A DNA stretch of 45,506 bases from Allomesorhizobium camelthorni (GTDB lineage: Bacteria; Pseudomonadota; Alphaproteobacteria; Rhizobiales; Rhizobiaceae): positions 1 to 45,506 of the forward strand of contig NZ_JAAKZF010000044.1 of NCBI RefSeq assembly GCF_011045125.1, written 5' to 3'. The position numbers were made by a program, and so were the translations under genes. Of the stretch, positions 34,444 to 44,601 are shown piece by piece (the first letter of the stretch is position 1; the number at the start of each line of letters is the position of its first letter). Under the pieces are notes generated by a model that was not told the DNA's origin, did no database searches, and saw only the letters and a list, made by a program, of their open reading frames with translations.

Positions 34444-35343
34444 ATGGCCGAAATCATTGACGGAAGAGCCGTAGCCGATGAGGTCGTGCAGACTGTCAAA
34501 CGGCTCACCAGCGAGTTGGTGAACGCCAAGGCGATCACGCCCGGCCTGGCTGTCGTCATCGTCGGTGAGGATCCGGCGAGCCAGGTTTACGTCTCGTCCA
34601 AGAGCCGCAAGGCCAAGGAATGCGGCTTCCATTCGGTTCAGCACACGCTGCCTGCCGAAACCTCCGAGGAACAACTGGTCGCGATCGTCCGCGATTTGAA
34701 CGCAGACCCGGCGATCCACGGCATTCTGGTTCAATTGCCTTTGCCTGCTCACATCGACGCCGGCCGCATCATCCAGACGATCGCGCCCGAAAAGGACGTC
34801 GACGGCTTTCATTACATCAATGTCGGCAAGCTCGGCACTGGCGAGCTCGACACCGCCTTCGTGCCCTGCACGCCGGCAGGCTCGATGCTTTTGATCGAGC
34901 GGGTGCGGGGCAAGGACCTTTCCGGCCTGAATGCTGTTGTTGTCGGCCGCTCGAACATCGTCGGCAAACCGATGGCCAATCTCCTGCTCGCCGCCAACTG
35001 CACCGTGACCATCGCCCACAGCCGCACGAAGGATCTGCCAGCTCTTGCCCGTACCGCCGATATTCTTGTGGCCGCCGTCGGTCGCCCCGAGATGATCAAG
35101 GGCGATTGGGTGAAGCCCGGCGCCACCGTCATCGACGTCGGCATCAACCGCGTTCCCGCGCCGGAGAAGGGCGAGGGTAAGTCATGGCTGGTCGGAGACG
35201 TAGCGTTCGCCGAGGCCGAAAAGGCTGCCGGCGCGATCACGCCGGTGCCGGGCGGCGTCGGCCCGATGACAATCGCGCTGCTTATGGCCAACACGCTGGT
35301 TTCCGCATATCGTGCCGCGGGCCTAAAGCGCCCGACATTCTAA
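34444..35343 (+). CDS. folD: Bifunctional methylenetetrahydrofolate dehydrogenase/cyclohydrolase
   Basis: A 299-aa enzyme interconverting methylene-, methenyl- and formyl-tetrahydrofolate. The catalytic Lys lies in [14 protein letters not shown] (Y-x3-K), ILVQLPLP follows, and [17 protein letters not shown] and [15 protein letters not shown] are the family signatures. ATG 34444 has AAGGATG upstream. Standard length and single gene. Confidence 0.97.
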   Translation: MAEIIDGRAVADEVVQTVKRLTSELVNAKAITPGLAVVIVGEDPASQVYVSSKSRKAKECGFHSVQHTLPAETSEEQLVAIVRDLNADPAIHGILVQLPLPAHIDAGRIIQTIAPEKDVDGFHYINVGKLGTGELDTAFVPCTPAGSMLLIERVRGKDLSGLNAVVVGRSNIVGKPMANLLLAANCTVTIAHSRTKDLPALARTADILVAAVGRPEMIKGDWVKPGATVIDVGINRVPAPEKGEGKSWLVGDVAFAEAEKAAGAITPVPGGVGPMTIALLMANTLVSAYRAAGLKRPTF

Positions 35344-35395
35344 AGCCAAGGTCCGAGCTTTGCCCCCGCCCCCTCTTGCTGTAGAACGGCCGGCC

Positions 35396-36358
35396 ATGCC
35401 CGACCAGATCCAGGGGGGCCGGCAGTTCGCATTCCTGCTGGTCGACAAATTCTCGATGTTTTCGCTGGCGGCCGCGATCGACACGTTCCGATCGGCGAAC
35501 CGATTGCTCGGCTACGACTATTACGGCTGGACCACTGTCTCGGCCGACGGCGACGCCGTCATGGCGTCGAACGGCCTGCCGCTGAAGATCGATTACAGCG
35601 TCGCCGACCTGCCGTCCGTCGACATACTGTTCGTTTCCGTCGGCCTGACCACCGAATTTCCCGGCAAGAGCAAGGTGCTCGGCGCGCTGCGAAGCTGGGG
35701 CAGGCGCGGCGGCGCGCTCGGCGCGCTGTCGGTGGGTTCTTATCTTCTTGCCGAGGCCGGCCAGCTCGAAGGCCACCGCTGCACCATCCATTGGGAAAAC
35801 CGCGCCGGCTTCATGGAGAAGTTCCCGGACATCGAATGCACTGGCAACGTCTTCGAGATCGACCGCAAGCGCTACACCTGCGCCGGCGGCACGACCTCCA
35901 TCGACCTGATGCTGGAGATCGTGCGCACCGATTTCGGCTCCAACATCGCCAACGGCGTCGCAAACCAGTTCCAACACGAGCGCATCCGCTCTGCCGGCGA
36001 CCGCCAGCGCGTCGGCCCGGAACGCGACCTGACCGGAAAGTCGGAGAAGCTGCGCAAGATCGTCGAGCTGATGGCCGACAATCTCGACGAGCCGTTCTCG
36101 GCAGTGCAATTGGCCAAGTCCGCCGGGCTTTCGGTGCGGCAGGTTGAGCGTCTGTTTCTGCGCCATCTGACGGTCACACCTGGACGCTACTACATGCGGC
36201 TCAGGCTTGAGCGGGCGCGCGAATTGCTGCGCCAGACCAACATGCCCATCCTCGACGTAGCGATCGCCACAGGTTTCACATCGCATTCCTATTTCGCGCA
36301 GAGCTACCGGCTGCAATTCGGCCGCCCGCCTTCCGAAGAGCGCCGCACCACTTACTGA
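35396..36358 (+). CDS. GlxA-type AraC-family transcriptional regulator
   Basis: A 320-aa regulator with an N-terminal DJ-1/PfpI-like domain (FAFLLVDKFSMFSLAAAIDTFRSANRL) and a C-terminal AraC helix-turn-helix pair (FSAVQLAKSAGLSVRQVERLF and MPILDVAIATGFTSHSYFAQSYRLQFGRPPSEER). Relatives control amino-acid or choline/carnitine breakdown, with a ligand bound in the amidase-like domain. ATG 35396 is preferred to a TTG at 35360, which would add a Pro-rich lead. Target genes are not obvious here. Confidence 0.92.
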   Translation: MPDQIQGGRQFAFLLVDKFSMFSLAAAIDTFRSANRLLGYDYYGWTTVSADGDAVMASNGLPLKIDYSVADLPSVDILFVSVGLTTEFPGKSKVLGALRSWGRRGGALGALSVGSYLLAEAGQLEGHRCTIHWENRAGFMEKFPDIECTGNVFEIDRKRYTCAGGTTSIDLMLEIVRTDFGSNIANGVANQFQHERIRSAGDRQRVGPERDLTGKSEKLRKIVELMADNLDEPFSAVQLAKSAGLSVRQVERLFLRHLTVTPGRYYMRLRLERARELLRQTNMPILDVAIATGFTSHSYFAQSYRLQFGRPPSEERRTTY

Positions 36359-36439
36359 TCGGCACGCCGCCGGGTTGCCAGTTCCCAGGCCCTTCGCTAG
36401 CTTGCGACCGCGAGCGAACAGCGGACCGAGGGGGATATC

Positions 36440-38098
36440 ATGATCGCATTGTCACGTGGCGTGCTGGCGGCATTTTTGAGCCTCTTGCTGACCGCTATCG
36501 CCGCTTCGGCGGACCGCACGATCATCGTGCTCGATGCGTCGGGCTCGATGTGGGGCCAGATCGACGGTCAGCCCAAGCTCGAAATCGCACGCCAGACGCT
36601 GAGGACCGTGCTGCAGACAATTCCCGCCGACATGGAGCTTGGCCTGCTCGCCTACGGCCACCGCGAGAAAGGCAATTGCAACGACATCGAACTGGTGGTC
36701 CCGCCGGCGCCGGGCGCCGCTTCGTCCATCACGCTCGCCGCGGATGCGATGAAATTCCTTGGCAAAACGCCGCTTTCCGCCTCAGTCAGGCAGGCGGCGG
36801 AAGCGCTGCGCTACACCGAGGACAAGGCGACGGTCATCCTGATCACCGACGGCCTCGAAACCTGCAATGCCGATCCCTGCGCCGTCGGAACCGAACTCGA
36901 ACAGGCCGGCGTCGATTTCACCGCCCATGTGGTCGGCTTCGGCCTCACGGCAGAAGAGGGCAGGCAGGTCGCGTGCCTTGCAGAGAACACCGGTGGCAAA
37001 TACATCCAGGCGTCGGATGCCGGCGCGCTGAAGGATGCGCTGATCGAGACGGTCGTGGTCGCGCCCGCGCCGCAGCCTGATCCGGAACCCGCCCCCGCGC
37101 CCGAGCCGGCCGCGCCCGAATTCAACTTCGTCCCGAAGACGCTGCTGGCAGAGGGCCAGCCGGCGCTGGACGAGGCCGGAAATGCCTATGAGATCTACAC
37201 GGTGAAAGTCGATGGCGCGAAGGGCGACCGCGTCGCGACCGAATACAACAACTACAAGGGCAGCCTGGAGCCGGGAGATTACATAGTCAGGGCGACGCTC
37301 GGCGAGGCGTCCGCCGAAATGCCGGTCAAGATCGAGGCTGGCAAGGTCACCGAGCCGGTCTTCGTGCTCAATGCCGGCATTCTGATCGTCCGGCCGCTGG
37401 CCAGCGAAGGCGCCGAGGTCAGCGACGGCGCGACGGTGGTCACCGAATATCCGGGCGGCGGCAATGCCACCAATTACGGCCTGACCAGGATCGTCCTGCC
37501 CGCCGGCGAGCAGAAGCTGACGGTGAAAATCGGCGAGGGCGAGGTCAGCGAAACGATTACGCTCGCCGCGGGGCAGATCATCGAGAAAGATGTCGTGCTC
37601 GGCATCGGCAGCGTCATCGTCAATGCGCTCTACGCGGAAGGAGGCGAAAAGGTCGGGGCATCCGGGCTGGACGTCAAGATTTTCAAGGCGAAGAAGAAGA
37701 TCGACGGATCGCGTGAACAGGTGACCTACGGCTTCGGTCCGGATGGCAAGTTCGATCTTCCGCCGGGCGACTATGTCGCGATCGTGCGGATGGAGGAAGC
37801 TGAGGCCGAGCAGCCCTTCAACATCCGCGCCGGCGAAGCCAAGGACGTAGCCGCCGTGCTTGACGCCGGCGTGCTTGCGATCTCCGCGCCCAGCGCAAAA
37901 CACATCGAGGTGTTCGGGGCCAAGAAGGACATCCAGGGCAACCGCAAGGCGTTCGGCTACGCCTTCGACGAGAAGCACCAGGCGACCTTGCCGGCGGGCG
38001 ACTACGTTATCGTTGCCGATCGCAAGGACAATGGCGGCAAGAAGGAAGCGACGGCGACGGTCAACGCGGGCGAGCGGACCGAGGTGACGGTGCCGTAG
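36440..38098 (+). CDS. Secreted von Willebrand factor A domain protein with repeated beta domains
   Basis: A 552-aa exported protein. Signal peptide at 1-24, then a VWA domain ~26-205 with the metal site DASGSM (D32, S34, S36) and a later ITDGLETC. A Pro-rich linker (APAPQPDPEPAPAPEPAAPE) leads to about four similar beta modules that each contain LPAGEQKL / LPPGDYVAIV / LPAGDYVIVA-type turns. Cys pairs in the VWA domain suggest disulphides, i.e. a periplasmic or surface location. ATG 36440 follows a GAGGGGGAT site. Role is unknown; proteins of this type act in adhesion or envelope assembly. Confidence 0.85.
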   Translation: MIALSRGVLAAFLSLLLTAIAASADRTIIVLDASGSMWGQIDGQPKLEIARQTLRTVLQTIPADMELGLLAYGHREKGNCNDIELVVPPAPGAASSITLAADAMKFLGKTPLSASVRQAAEALRYTEDKATVILITDGLETCNADPCAVGTELEQAGVDFTAHVVGFGLTAEEGRQVACLAENTGGKYIQASDAGALKDALIETVVVAPAPQPDPEPAPAPEPAAPEFNFVPKTLLAEGQPALDEAGNAYEIYTVKVDGAKGDRVATEYNNYKGSLEPGDYIVRATLGEASAEMPVKIEAGKVTEPVFVLNAGILIVRPLASEGAEVSDGATVVTEYPGGGNATNYGLTRIVLPAGEQKLTVKIGEGEVSETITLAAGQIIEKDVVLGIGSVIVNALYAEGGEKVGASGLDVKIFKAKKKIDGSREQVTYGFGPDGKFDLPPGDYVAIVRMEEAEAEQPFNIRAGEAKDVAAVLDAGVLAISAPSAKHIEVFGAKKDIQGNRKAFGYAFDEKHQATLPAGDYVIVADRKDNGGKKEATATVNAGERTEVTVP

Positions 38099-38118
38099 CA
38101 GGGGGAAGGGTTGTGCGG

Positions 38119-38134
38119 CTGGCCTTCGGGCCAG
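38119..38134 (+). terminator. Hairpin with TTCG tetraloop after the VWA gene
   Basis: CTGGCC (38119-38124) and GGCCAG (38129-38134) pair around TTCG, 20 bp after the stop. No T-run follows, so it may act as an RNA end-stabiliser or Rho-assisted stop. Confidence 0.45.
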
Positions 38135-38156
38135 GCTGTTCCAAAAAGGCCGATGA

Positions 38157-38573
38157 TTAATGTCCAGTAGGAGCAGGCGACAACAGCGATGTGGCGATGC
38201 CAGCTTTGGCGAGCAATTCTGCCGCACCCCGGTCGAAGGTGAAAAAGATATCTCCACCCAGGCGCTGGCCTTCGAAAGCGATCACGCCGTCCGCGAAGTC
38301 GCCGCCCGCATTCGCCAAGGCGAGACCGGCCTCGACCGCAGGGCGGTCCAGGGAAATGGTCGGTATTCGCGCTATGGTCTCGAGGGCGGCGGATATCTCT
38401 TGCCTGGATCTCTTGTAGCCCTTGCGCAGAACCCAAGCGAATTCACAGAGCGTTGGTAACGTGACGGACACAAGTTCGGCCCGATCCAACATCTCTTGGG
38501 CGGCTGGACTTTGTGTCGGATGATCGTCGAGAATTGCACGTAGCAGAATGTTCGTGTCTACCGTGGCTTTCAT
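38157..38573 (-). CDS. vapC: VapC-type PIN-domain toxin
   Basis: A 138-aa PIN-domain ribonuclease. Conserved acidic residues are in VDTNILLRAI (Asp), LCEFAWVL (Glu), and the late DFADGVIAF with TFDRGAAELL. VapC toxins cut tRNA or rRNA until bound by VapB. The ATG overlaps the antitoxin stop by four bases. Complete and apparently intact. It lies between the VWA gene and the Entner-Doudoroff operon. Confidence 0.93.
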   Translation of the reverse strand: MKATVDTNILLRAILDDHPTQSPAAQEMLDRAELVSVTLPTLCEFAWVLRKGYKRSRQEISAALETIARIPTISLDRPAVEAGLALANAGGDFADGVIAFEGQRLGGDIFFTFDRGAAELLAKAGIATSLLSPAPTGH

Positions 38574-38824
38574 CTACGATTAGCCCAGCCGTCCTCAATG
38601 AGTTCCTTGATTTCTTCGAGGGTCAGAGGCTTCTGGCCTTCCTTCTTCAGCATCCCGAAGAGGTCGGAAATTTTGCCTGTGCGGACCGTCTCCGCGCTTA
38701 TAGTGGCTTTCCCATCAGGTAGAAGATCGACTTCTATTTTTTCGCCGGGCTTCACGCCCAGATGCCTAAGGACATCCCGCTTCAACGTGACCTGGCCTTT
38801 CGATGTAACTGTCAGAACAGTCAT
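38570..38824 (-). CDS. vapB: VapB-type AbrB-fold antitoxin
   Basis: An 84-aa antitoxin with an N-terminal SpoVT/AbrB DNA-binding fold (VLTVTSKGQVTLKRDVLRHLGVKPGEKIEVDLLPDGK) and a C-terminal helical toxin-binding tail (TLEEIKELIEDGWA). It binds VapC and represses the operon. A GGAGGT-like site precedes ATG 38824. Confidence 0.92.
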   Translation of the reverse strand: MTVLTVTSKGQVTLKRDVLRHLGVKPGEKIEVDLLPDGKATISAETVRTGKISDLFGMLKKEGQKPLTLEEIKELIEDGWANRR

Positions 38825-38877
38825 GGCAAACCTCCGACTTCCATGTAAGGCAAATCCGCCTTACTTTCAAGAGCGCG

Positions 38878-40701
38878 TCACGCCGTCCCGAACGCGCTCG
38901 CGCCATGATCGGCGCGCGCGACCATCTGGCGGAAGCCCGCGAACAATTCGCGGCCGAAGCCGTGATCGTTGGCCGACAGGTCGATATCCGGAACTTTCCG
39001 TACCGCCAGTTCGGAAGCGGGCGCGAGGACCTCCAGCGTGCCGTTGTCGGCGTCGAGCCGGATAATGTCGCCGTCCCGGATCCGACCGATGACGCCGCCT
39101 TCTAGAGCCTCCGGCGTCACATGGATCGCCGCCGGAACCTTGCCCGATGCGCCCGACATGCGGCCGTCTGTGACCAGCGCAACTTTGTGGCCGCGATCCT
39201 GCAGCACGCCCAGTATCGTCGTCAGCTTGTGCAACTCGGGCATGCCGTTCGCCTTCGGTCCCTGGAAGCGGATGACGGCGACGAAATCGCGGTCGAGCTG
39301 GCCGGCCTTGAAGGCGTCGTTCAGCGCCTGCTGGCTGTCCAGCACGATAGCCGGCGCTTCGATCAGCCGCCGCTCAGGCTTGACTGCGGATGTCTTGATG
39401 ATGGCGTGGCCGATATTGCCGGCAAGCACGCGCAGGCCGCCCGTCGGCTGGAACGGCTTGGCGAAGGTCGTCAGCACTTTCTCGTCGCCGCTGATTTTCG
39501 GCGCCGCTTCGCGAATCACGCCGCCATCGGGGCCGAGCCTGGCTTCGATGGCATAGGGCCGCAGGCCTTCGCCCCACACGGTCTGCACGTCCTCGTGCAG
39601 CAGGCCGGCATCGAGCAGTTCTCGGATCAGGAAGCCTAACCCGCCCGCCGCATGGAAATGGTTCACGTCGGCCAGGCCGTTCGGATAGACGCGCGCAAGC
39701 AGCGGCGTCGCCTCGGAAAGATCGGAAATATCCTGCCAGGTGATCTGGATGCCCGCCGCGTGCGCCATAGCGATCAGGTGGATCGTGTGGTTGGTCGAGC
39801 CGCCGGTCGCGTGCAGCCCGACGATGCCGTTCACCACCGAGCGTTCGTCGATCATCCGCCCGACCGGCGTGTAGGCGTTGCCCATGGCCGTGATAGCCAG
39901 CGCCCGCTTCGCCGCCTCTTTGGTAAGCGCGTCGCGCAGCGGCGTGTTGGGATTGACGAAGGAGGCGCCGGGCGTGTGCAGGCCCATGATCTCCATCAGC
40001 ATCTGGTTGGAATTGGCCGTGCCGTAGAAGGTACAGGTGCCCGGCCCGTGATAGGATTTCGACTCGGCTTCCAGAAGTTCGGCGCGGCCGACCTTGCCCT
40101 CGGCATAGAGCTGGCGGACGCGCGCCTTCTCGTCATTGGGAATGCCGGTTGTCATCGGCCCGGCCGGGATGAACACCGCCGGCAGATGGCCGAAGGTCAG
40201 CGCCGCGATCGCCAGCCCCGGCACGATCTTGTCGCAGACGCCGAGGTAAACTGCGGCGTCGAACATGTTGTGGCTGAGGCCGATCGCGGTCGCCATGGCG
40301 ATCACGTCGCGCGAAAACAGCGACAATTCCATACCCGGCTGCCCCTGTGTGACGCCGTCGCACATGGCCGGCACGCCGCCTGCCACCTGCGCGATGCCGC
40401 CCGCCTCTTTCGCTGCCTGCTTGATCAGTTGCGGGAACGTCTCGAACGGCTGATGCGCCGACAGCATGTCGTTGTAGGAGGTGATGATACCGAGATTGGG
40501 CACCCTGTCTCCAGCAAGCGCGGTCTTTTCGGCCGGCGCGCAGGCCGCGAAACCATGGGCAAGGTTGCCGCAGGAGAGCACCGCCCTGTTGGCGCCGCGG
40601 CTCGCGGCGTTGTCGACCCGCTCCAGATAGATGTCGCGCGAATTCCTCGAGCGCTGCCGGATGCGTTCGGTGATGGCCTCGATGTCTTTCCTGGCGGTCA
40701 T
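38878..40701 (-). CDS. edd: Phosphogluconate dehydratase
   Basis: A 607-aa Fe-S dehydratase converting 6-phosphogluconate to 2-keto-3-deoxy-6-phosphogluconate, first specific step of the Entner-Doudoroff path. ILVD/EDD family marks: [53 protein letters not shown] and [26 protein letters not shown]. Start ATG 40701; the frame open to 40878 is upstream sequence without a better start. No eda gene is in the window. Confidence 0.97.
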   Translation of the reverse strand: MTARKDIEAITERIRQRSRNSRDIYLERVDNAASRGANRAVLSCGNLAHGFAACAPAEKTALAGDRVPNLGIITSYNDMLSAHQPFETFPQLIKQAAKEAGGIAQVAGGVPAMCDGVTQGQPGMELSLFSRDVIAMATAIGLSHNMFDAAVYLGVCDKIVPGLAIAALTFGHLPAVFIPAGPMTTGIPNDEKARVRQLYAEGKVGRAELLEAESKSYHGPGTCTFYGTANSNQMLMEIMGLHTPGASFVNPNTPLRDALTKEAAKRALAITAMGNAYTPVGRMIDERSVVNGIVGLHATGGSTNHTIHLIAMAHAAGIQITWQDISDLSEATPLLARVYPNGLADVNHFHAAGGLGFLIRELLDAGLLHEDVQTVWGEGLRPYAIEARLGPDGGVIREAAPKISGDEKVLTTFAKPFQPTGGLRVLAGNIGHAIIKTSAVKPERRLIEAPAIVLDSQQALNDAFKAGQLDRDFVAVIRFQGPKANGMPELHKLTTILGVLQDRGHKVALVTDGRMSGASGKVPAAIHVTPEALEGGVIGRIRDGDIIRLDADNGTLEVLAPASELAVRKVPDIDLSANDHGFGRELFAGFRQMVARADHGASAFGTA

Positions 40702-40721
40702 GGTGGTGCATCCTCTTCGAT

Positions 40722-40749
40722 GATGCCGGAACGGGAGTTTTCCGGCATC
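40722..40749 (-). promoter_or_regulatory. Hairpin between pgl and edd
   Basis: GATGCCGGA (40722-40730) and TCCGGCATC (40741-40749) pair perfectly over a 10-nt loop. It fills most of the 58-bp gap between pgl and edd and may set relative expression or protect the mRNA. Confidence 0.5.
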
Positions 40750-40759
40750 GGCATTCAAA

Positions 40760-41458
40760 CTACGGCGCCCAGAACACCTGTACCGGCTGTCGCGCGCGAT
40801 CCAGCACCGCACGGACCGGCAGATGCGCCTCCGCGCCTGACGCTGCCTCCAGCACGCGGTGCTTCTCGGCCCCTTCAATATGGAGAGCGACGAAGCCTGC
40901 TTCCACGATTCGCGCCAAAGTCAGCGTCAGCCTGGGTTCGCCGCCGCTTGCCGCGTGGACCGGCGCGACGATCGTCTCAGCGAAACGGTCGAGCAGCGAT
41001 TTGAGGTTGCCGGCGTCCGGAAAAAACGAAGCGGTGTGGCCGTCAGTTCCCATGCCGAGGATCGCCGCGTCCAGCGGGAGCGGGAGATGGCTCAACCTCT
41101 CGCCGGCCCTGTCTGCCGCGTCTTCGACCGTGTTTGCGTCCGAAAACAGTCCGGCGAACCGGGCGACCGCTGCCTTGTCTTGAAGCAGGTTTTCCCGGAC
41201 CAGCCGGGCGTTCGAGCGCGGCGAATCTTCCGGGACAAAGCGCTCGTCTACAAGCGTTACGGTGACACGCCCCCACTCGATGTCCTGCCGGGACAGCGCC
41301 GCAAGGAAACGGCCCGGCGTCGTGCCGCCGGAGACGGCAAGCAGCGCGGTTCCGCGCCTCTCGATCGCTGCCTGCAGCACGTCCGCCGCAGCGCTCGCCA
41401 GCGCTTCGGCGAGTTCTTCGCGCGAGGCGAATTCGTGCCAGGTAGCGTCGTCGGCCAT
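40760..41458 (-). CDS. pgl: 6-phosphogluconolactonase
   Basis: A 232-aa enzyme hydrolysing 6-phosphogluconolactone. Family motifs are [45 protein letters not shown] and [20 protein letters not shown] 41458 lies 5 bp after the zwf stop. The middle gene of zwf-pgl-edd. Confidence 0.96.
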   Translation of the reverse strand: MADDATWHEFASREELAEALASAAADVLQAAIERRGTALLAVSGGTTPGRFLAALSRQDIEWGRVTVTLVDERFVPEDSPRSNARLVRENLLQDKAAVARFAGLFSDANTVEDAADRAGERLSHLPLPLDAAILGMGTDGHTASFFPDAGNLKSLLDRFAETIVAPVHAASGGEPRLTLTLARIVEAGFVALHIEGAEKHRVLEAASGAEAHLPVRAVLDRARQPVQVFWAP

Positions 41459-41463
41459 GCCAC

Positions 41464-42936
41464 TCAGTCGCTCTCGTGCCACGTGCGGCCGTCGCGCTCG
41501 ATCAGCGCGATGGAAGCGGACGGACCCCAAGTGCCGGCGGTATAGCCCTGCGCCTCCTGGTGGCTGTCTTCCCAGGCGCCGAGGATCGGGTCGATCCACT
41601 TCCACGCCGCCTCGACCTCGTCGCGGCGCATGAACAGCGTCTGGTTGCCGCGCACCACGTCCATGACCAGCCGCTCATAGGCGTCCGGATTGCGCTCCTG
41701 AAACGATTCCGCAAAGCTCATGTCGAGCGCGATTTGCCTCAGCCGCATGCCGCCGGGTCCGGGATCCTTGATCATGATCCACTGCTTGACCCCTTCGTCA
41801 GGCTGCAACCGGATCACCAACTGGTTCGCCTGGATATTCCCTGCGCCTTCGCCGAAGATCGAATGCGGGATCGGCTTGAACTCGATGACGATCTCCGAGA
41901 CGCGCGAGGCCAGGCGCTTGCCGGTCCTGAGATAGAACGGCACGCCGGCCCAGCGCCAGTTGGCGATTTCGGCCTTGATCGCGACGAAGGTCTCGGTGTT
42001 GCTCTGGCCGTCGCCGAGTTCCTCGATGTAGCCCTTCACCGCGCCGCCCGAGGATGCGCCGGCGCGATACTGTCCTCTAACCGTCGATCTTGGAGCCTCC
42101 GCGCCATTGATGCGCTTCAGCGAGCGCAGCACCTTCAGTTTTTCGTCGCGTACGGAGTCCGCCTCCATGGAGCCCGGCGCTTCCATCGCCACGAGACACA
42201 GGAGCTGTAGAATGTGGTTCTGCACCATGTCGCGCAGCGCGCCCGCCTTGTCATAGTAGGTGACGCGGTCTTCCAGCCCGACGGTTTCCGCCACGGTGAT
42301 CTGCACGTGGTCGATATGGGCGGAGTTCCACAGCGGTTCGTAAAGCGCATTGGCGAAGCGCAGCGCCATCAAATTCTGCACCGTCTCCTTGCCGAGATAA
42401 TGATCGATGCGGAAGATCTGCTGTTCGTCGAAAACCGCGCCGATCTGGTCGTTCAGCGCACGCGCGGACGCCAGATCGCGCCCGATCGGCTTTTCCACCA
42501 CGATGCGGGAATTGGGAGAAACCAGGCCATGTTCTCGCAGGTCGTTGGCGATGTCGCCGAACAGCGCCGGCGCAACCGCAAGATAAAAGACGCGGATCGC
42601 CTCATGGGCCCCAATCGCCTTCTTCAGCTTTGAGAAGCCTTCGCCGGTCTTGGCGTCGACCGGTACATATGAGAGCCGAGCCACAAAGCTTTCGACTTGA
42701 TCGGCGACTGTGTCCTCAGGTTTGACGTGCTCGGCGATCGCCTTGCGGGCGAAGGCGCGGAACTCGTCGTCGGTCATCTTGGAGCGCGATGCACCGATGA
42801 TGCGGGTCGGTTCCGAAAACTGGCCGGCGCGCTGGCGGTGGTATAGCGAGGGCAGGAGCTTGCGCTCGGCGAGGTCGCCGGTACCGCCAAAGACGATGAA
42901 ATCGAATGGTTCGACAGGGATGATCTGGCTGGTCAT
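41464..42936 (-). CDS. zwf: Glucose-6-phosphate 1-dehydrogenase
   Basis: A 490-aa NADP-linked enzyme making 6-phosphogluconolactone. Nucleotide site is FGGTGDLAERKLLPSLYH; the active-site signature is RIDHYLGKETVQNL with catalytic His nearby; EKPIGRDLASA is the third mark. Standard length. First gene of the operon; its control region, shared with the divergent aldehyde dehydrogenase gene, has a strong inverted repeat. Confidence 0.97.
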   Translation of the reverse strand: MTSQIIPVEPFDFIVFGGTGDLAERKLLPSLYHRQRAGQFSEPTRIIGASRSKMTDDEFRAFARKAIAEHVKPEDTVADQVESFVARLSYVPVDAKTGEGFSKLKKAIGAHEAIRVFYLAVAPALFGDIANDLREHGLVSPNSRIVVEKPIGRDLASARALNDQIGAVFDEQQIFRIDHYLGKETVQNLMALRFANALYEPLWNSAHIDHVQITVAETVGLEDRVTYYDKAGALRDMVQNHILQLLCLVAMEAPGSMEADSVRDEKLKVLRSLKRINGAEAPRSTVRGQYRAGASSGGAVKGYIEELGDGQSNTETFVAIKAEIANWRWAGVPFYLRTGKRLASRVSEIVIEFKPIPHSIFGEGAGNIQANQLVIRLQPDEGVKQWIMIKDPGPGGMRLRQIALDMSFAESFQERNPDAYERLVMDVVRGNQTLFMRRDEVEAAWKWIDPILGAWEDSHQEAQGYTAGTWGPSASIALIERDGRTWHESD

Positions 42937-42988
42937 GGTGGTTCCGTATACCTGACGGTCGCTGCTATAATCTAATCGATTTAATATG

Positions 42989-43028
42989 GCCAGTGTCAGA
43001 CTGTCACATCTTCAAACTTGACACTGGC
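42989..43028. promoter_or_regulatory. 10-bp inverted repeat in the zwf / aldehyde dehydrogenase divergent region
   Basis: GCCAGTGTCA (42989-42998) and TGACACTGGC (43019-43028) are perfect reverse complements, 20 bp apart. A TGTCA direct repeat lies inside (TGTCAGACTGTCA). A TATAAT lies near 42966. It could be a dimer-of-dimers operator for a sugar-acid regulator. It does not match the HexR consensus I know. Confidence 0.5.
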
Positions 43029-43119
43029 GCAACCCGCTTGTTTGTCGGGAGTGGTAGTTGCGCCTTGTGACGGTGCCGCAACATATGGCGGCACGGGCGA
43101 AAGCCAAGGAGAAATACCG

Positions 43120-44595
43120 ATGGGAACGCATCTTTCCGCAACGGTTGCCGAGGGCCGCGCCTTCATGCAGTTCATCGACGGCAAGCCCGCGGACGCGCTG
43201 TCGGGCGAGCGCATCGACGTGGTCTGTCCCTCCGACGGCAAGGCGTTCGCCTCCATACCTGCCTCCGGCGCTGCCGATGTCGACCGGGCGGTAAAGGCGG
43301 CGCGGCGCGCCTTCGACGACGGGCCGTGGTCGCGGATGCCGGCCATGGAGCGCGGCCGCTGCCTGACCAGGCTTTTCCATCTGGTCGAGAGGGACGGCGC
43401 CGAACTCGCCGCACTCGAATCACGCGACACCGGCAAGCCGGTGCGGCAGGGCCGGGCGGACGTCACGGCCACCATGCGCTACTACGAATTCTACGGCGGC
43501 GCCGGCGACAAGATCCATGGCGACACTATCCCGTTCCTCGACGGCTATACGGCGCTGACGCTGCGCGAACCGCACGGCGTGGTCGCCGGCATCATCCCGT
43601 GGAACTACCCGCTGCAGATTCTCGCCCGCGTCGCGGGCGCAGCGCTTGCCATGGGCAACACGCTGGTCGTAAAGCCCGCCGAGGATGCTTCGCTGACCGC
43701 GATCCGCATGGCCGAACTGGCGCTGGAGGCAGGCTTTCCGGAAGGCGTCTTCAACGTCGTGACTGGCTATGGCCGTGACGCCGGTGCAGCGCTTTCGGCG
43801 CATCCGATGGTCGACTACGTGACCTTCACCGGTTCGCCGATGACCGGAACCGCGATCCAGCAGGCGGCCGCGATCAACAATCGCGGCGTAACCATGGAGC
43901 TTGGCGGGAAGTCGCCGCAGATCGTCTTCGCCGACGCCGACATCGAGAAGGCGCTTCCGGTCCTCGTCAACGCCATCATTCAAAATGGCGGCCAGACCTG
44001 CTCGGCCGGCAGCCGGGTGCTGATCGAGCGGCCAGTATACGAGCAGGTGGCCGCAGGCCTCGCCGAACGCTTCTCGAAGCTGGTCGCGGGCCCGCACGAC
44101 GCCGACCTCGATCTCGGCGCGCTGATCAACCCCAGGCAGAAAAGCCAGGTCGCCGGCATGGTCGCGGCGGCCGAAGAGGCGGGGATTCCCGTCCTGGCCA
44201 AGGGTTCGGTGCACCCGGATGCCCCGTCCGGCGGCTACTACCACGCGCCGGTGCTGTTCGGCTCGGTCGATCCTGAAGCCGCAATCGCGCGGCAGGAGAT
44301 TTTTGGGCCGGTGCTGACGCTGTTCCCGTTCGAGGGCGAGGACGAGGCGGTGAAACTCGCCAACGGCACTGATTTCGGCCTGGTCGCCGGTATCTGGACC
44401 AGGGATGGCGGCCGCCAGCACCGGATCGCCAAACGTGTCCGCGCCGGCCAGGTCTTCGTCAACGGCTATGGGGCGGGCGGCGGCATCGAACTGCCCTTCG
44501 GCGGCTTCAAGAAATCCGGCCACGGCCGCGAGAAGGGCTTCGAGGCGCTGTACGACATGAGCGCGACGAAGACGATTGTTTTCAATCATGGGTAA
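43120..44595 (+). CDS. Aldehyde dehydrogenase family protein
   Basis: A 491-aa NAD(P)-linked aldehyde dehydrogenase. Catalytic Cys in NGGQTCSAGSR, the general-base Glu in TMELGGKSPQ, and PWNYPLQILA and FGGFKKSGHGREKG are family marks. It resembles betaine- or gamma-aminobutyraldehyde dehydrogenases, but the substrate is not certain. ATG 43120 is chosen for AAGGAG eight bases upstream; the frame extends to 43018 without a good site. Followed after 6 bp by an SDR gene, so both probably act on one pathway. Confidence 0.92.
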   Translation: MGTHLSATVAEGRAFMQFIDGKPADALSGERIDVVCPSDGKAFASIPASGAADVDRAVKAARRAFDDGPWSRMPAMERGRCLTRLFHLVERDGAELAALESRDTGKPVRQGRADVTATMRYYEFYGGAGDKIHGDTIPFLDGYTALTLREPHGVVAGIIPWNYPLQILARVAGAALAMGNTLVVKPAEDASLTAIRMAELALEAGFPEGVFNVVTGYGRDAGAALSAHPMVDYVTFTGSPMTGTAIQQAAAINNRGVTMELGGKSPQIVFADADIEKALPVLVNAIIQNGGQTCSAGSRVLIERPVYEQVAAGLAERFSKLVAGPHDADLDLGALINPRQKSQVAGMVAAAEEAGIPVLAKGSVHPDAPSGGYYHAPVLFGSVDPEAAIARQEIFGPVLTLFPFEGEDEAVKLANGTDFGLVAGIWTRDGGRQHRIAKRVRAGQVFVNGYGAGGGIELPFGGFKKSGHGREKGFEALYDMSATKTIVFNHG

Positions 44596-44601
44596 AAATG
44601 C

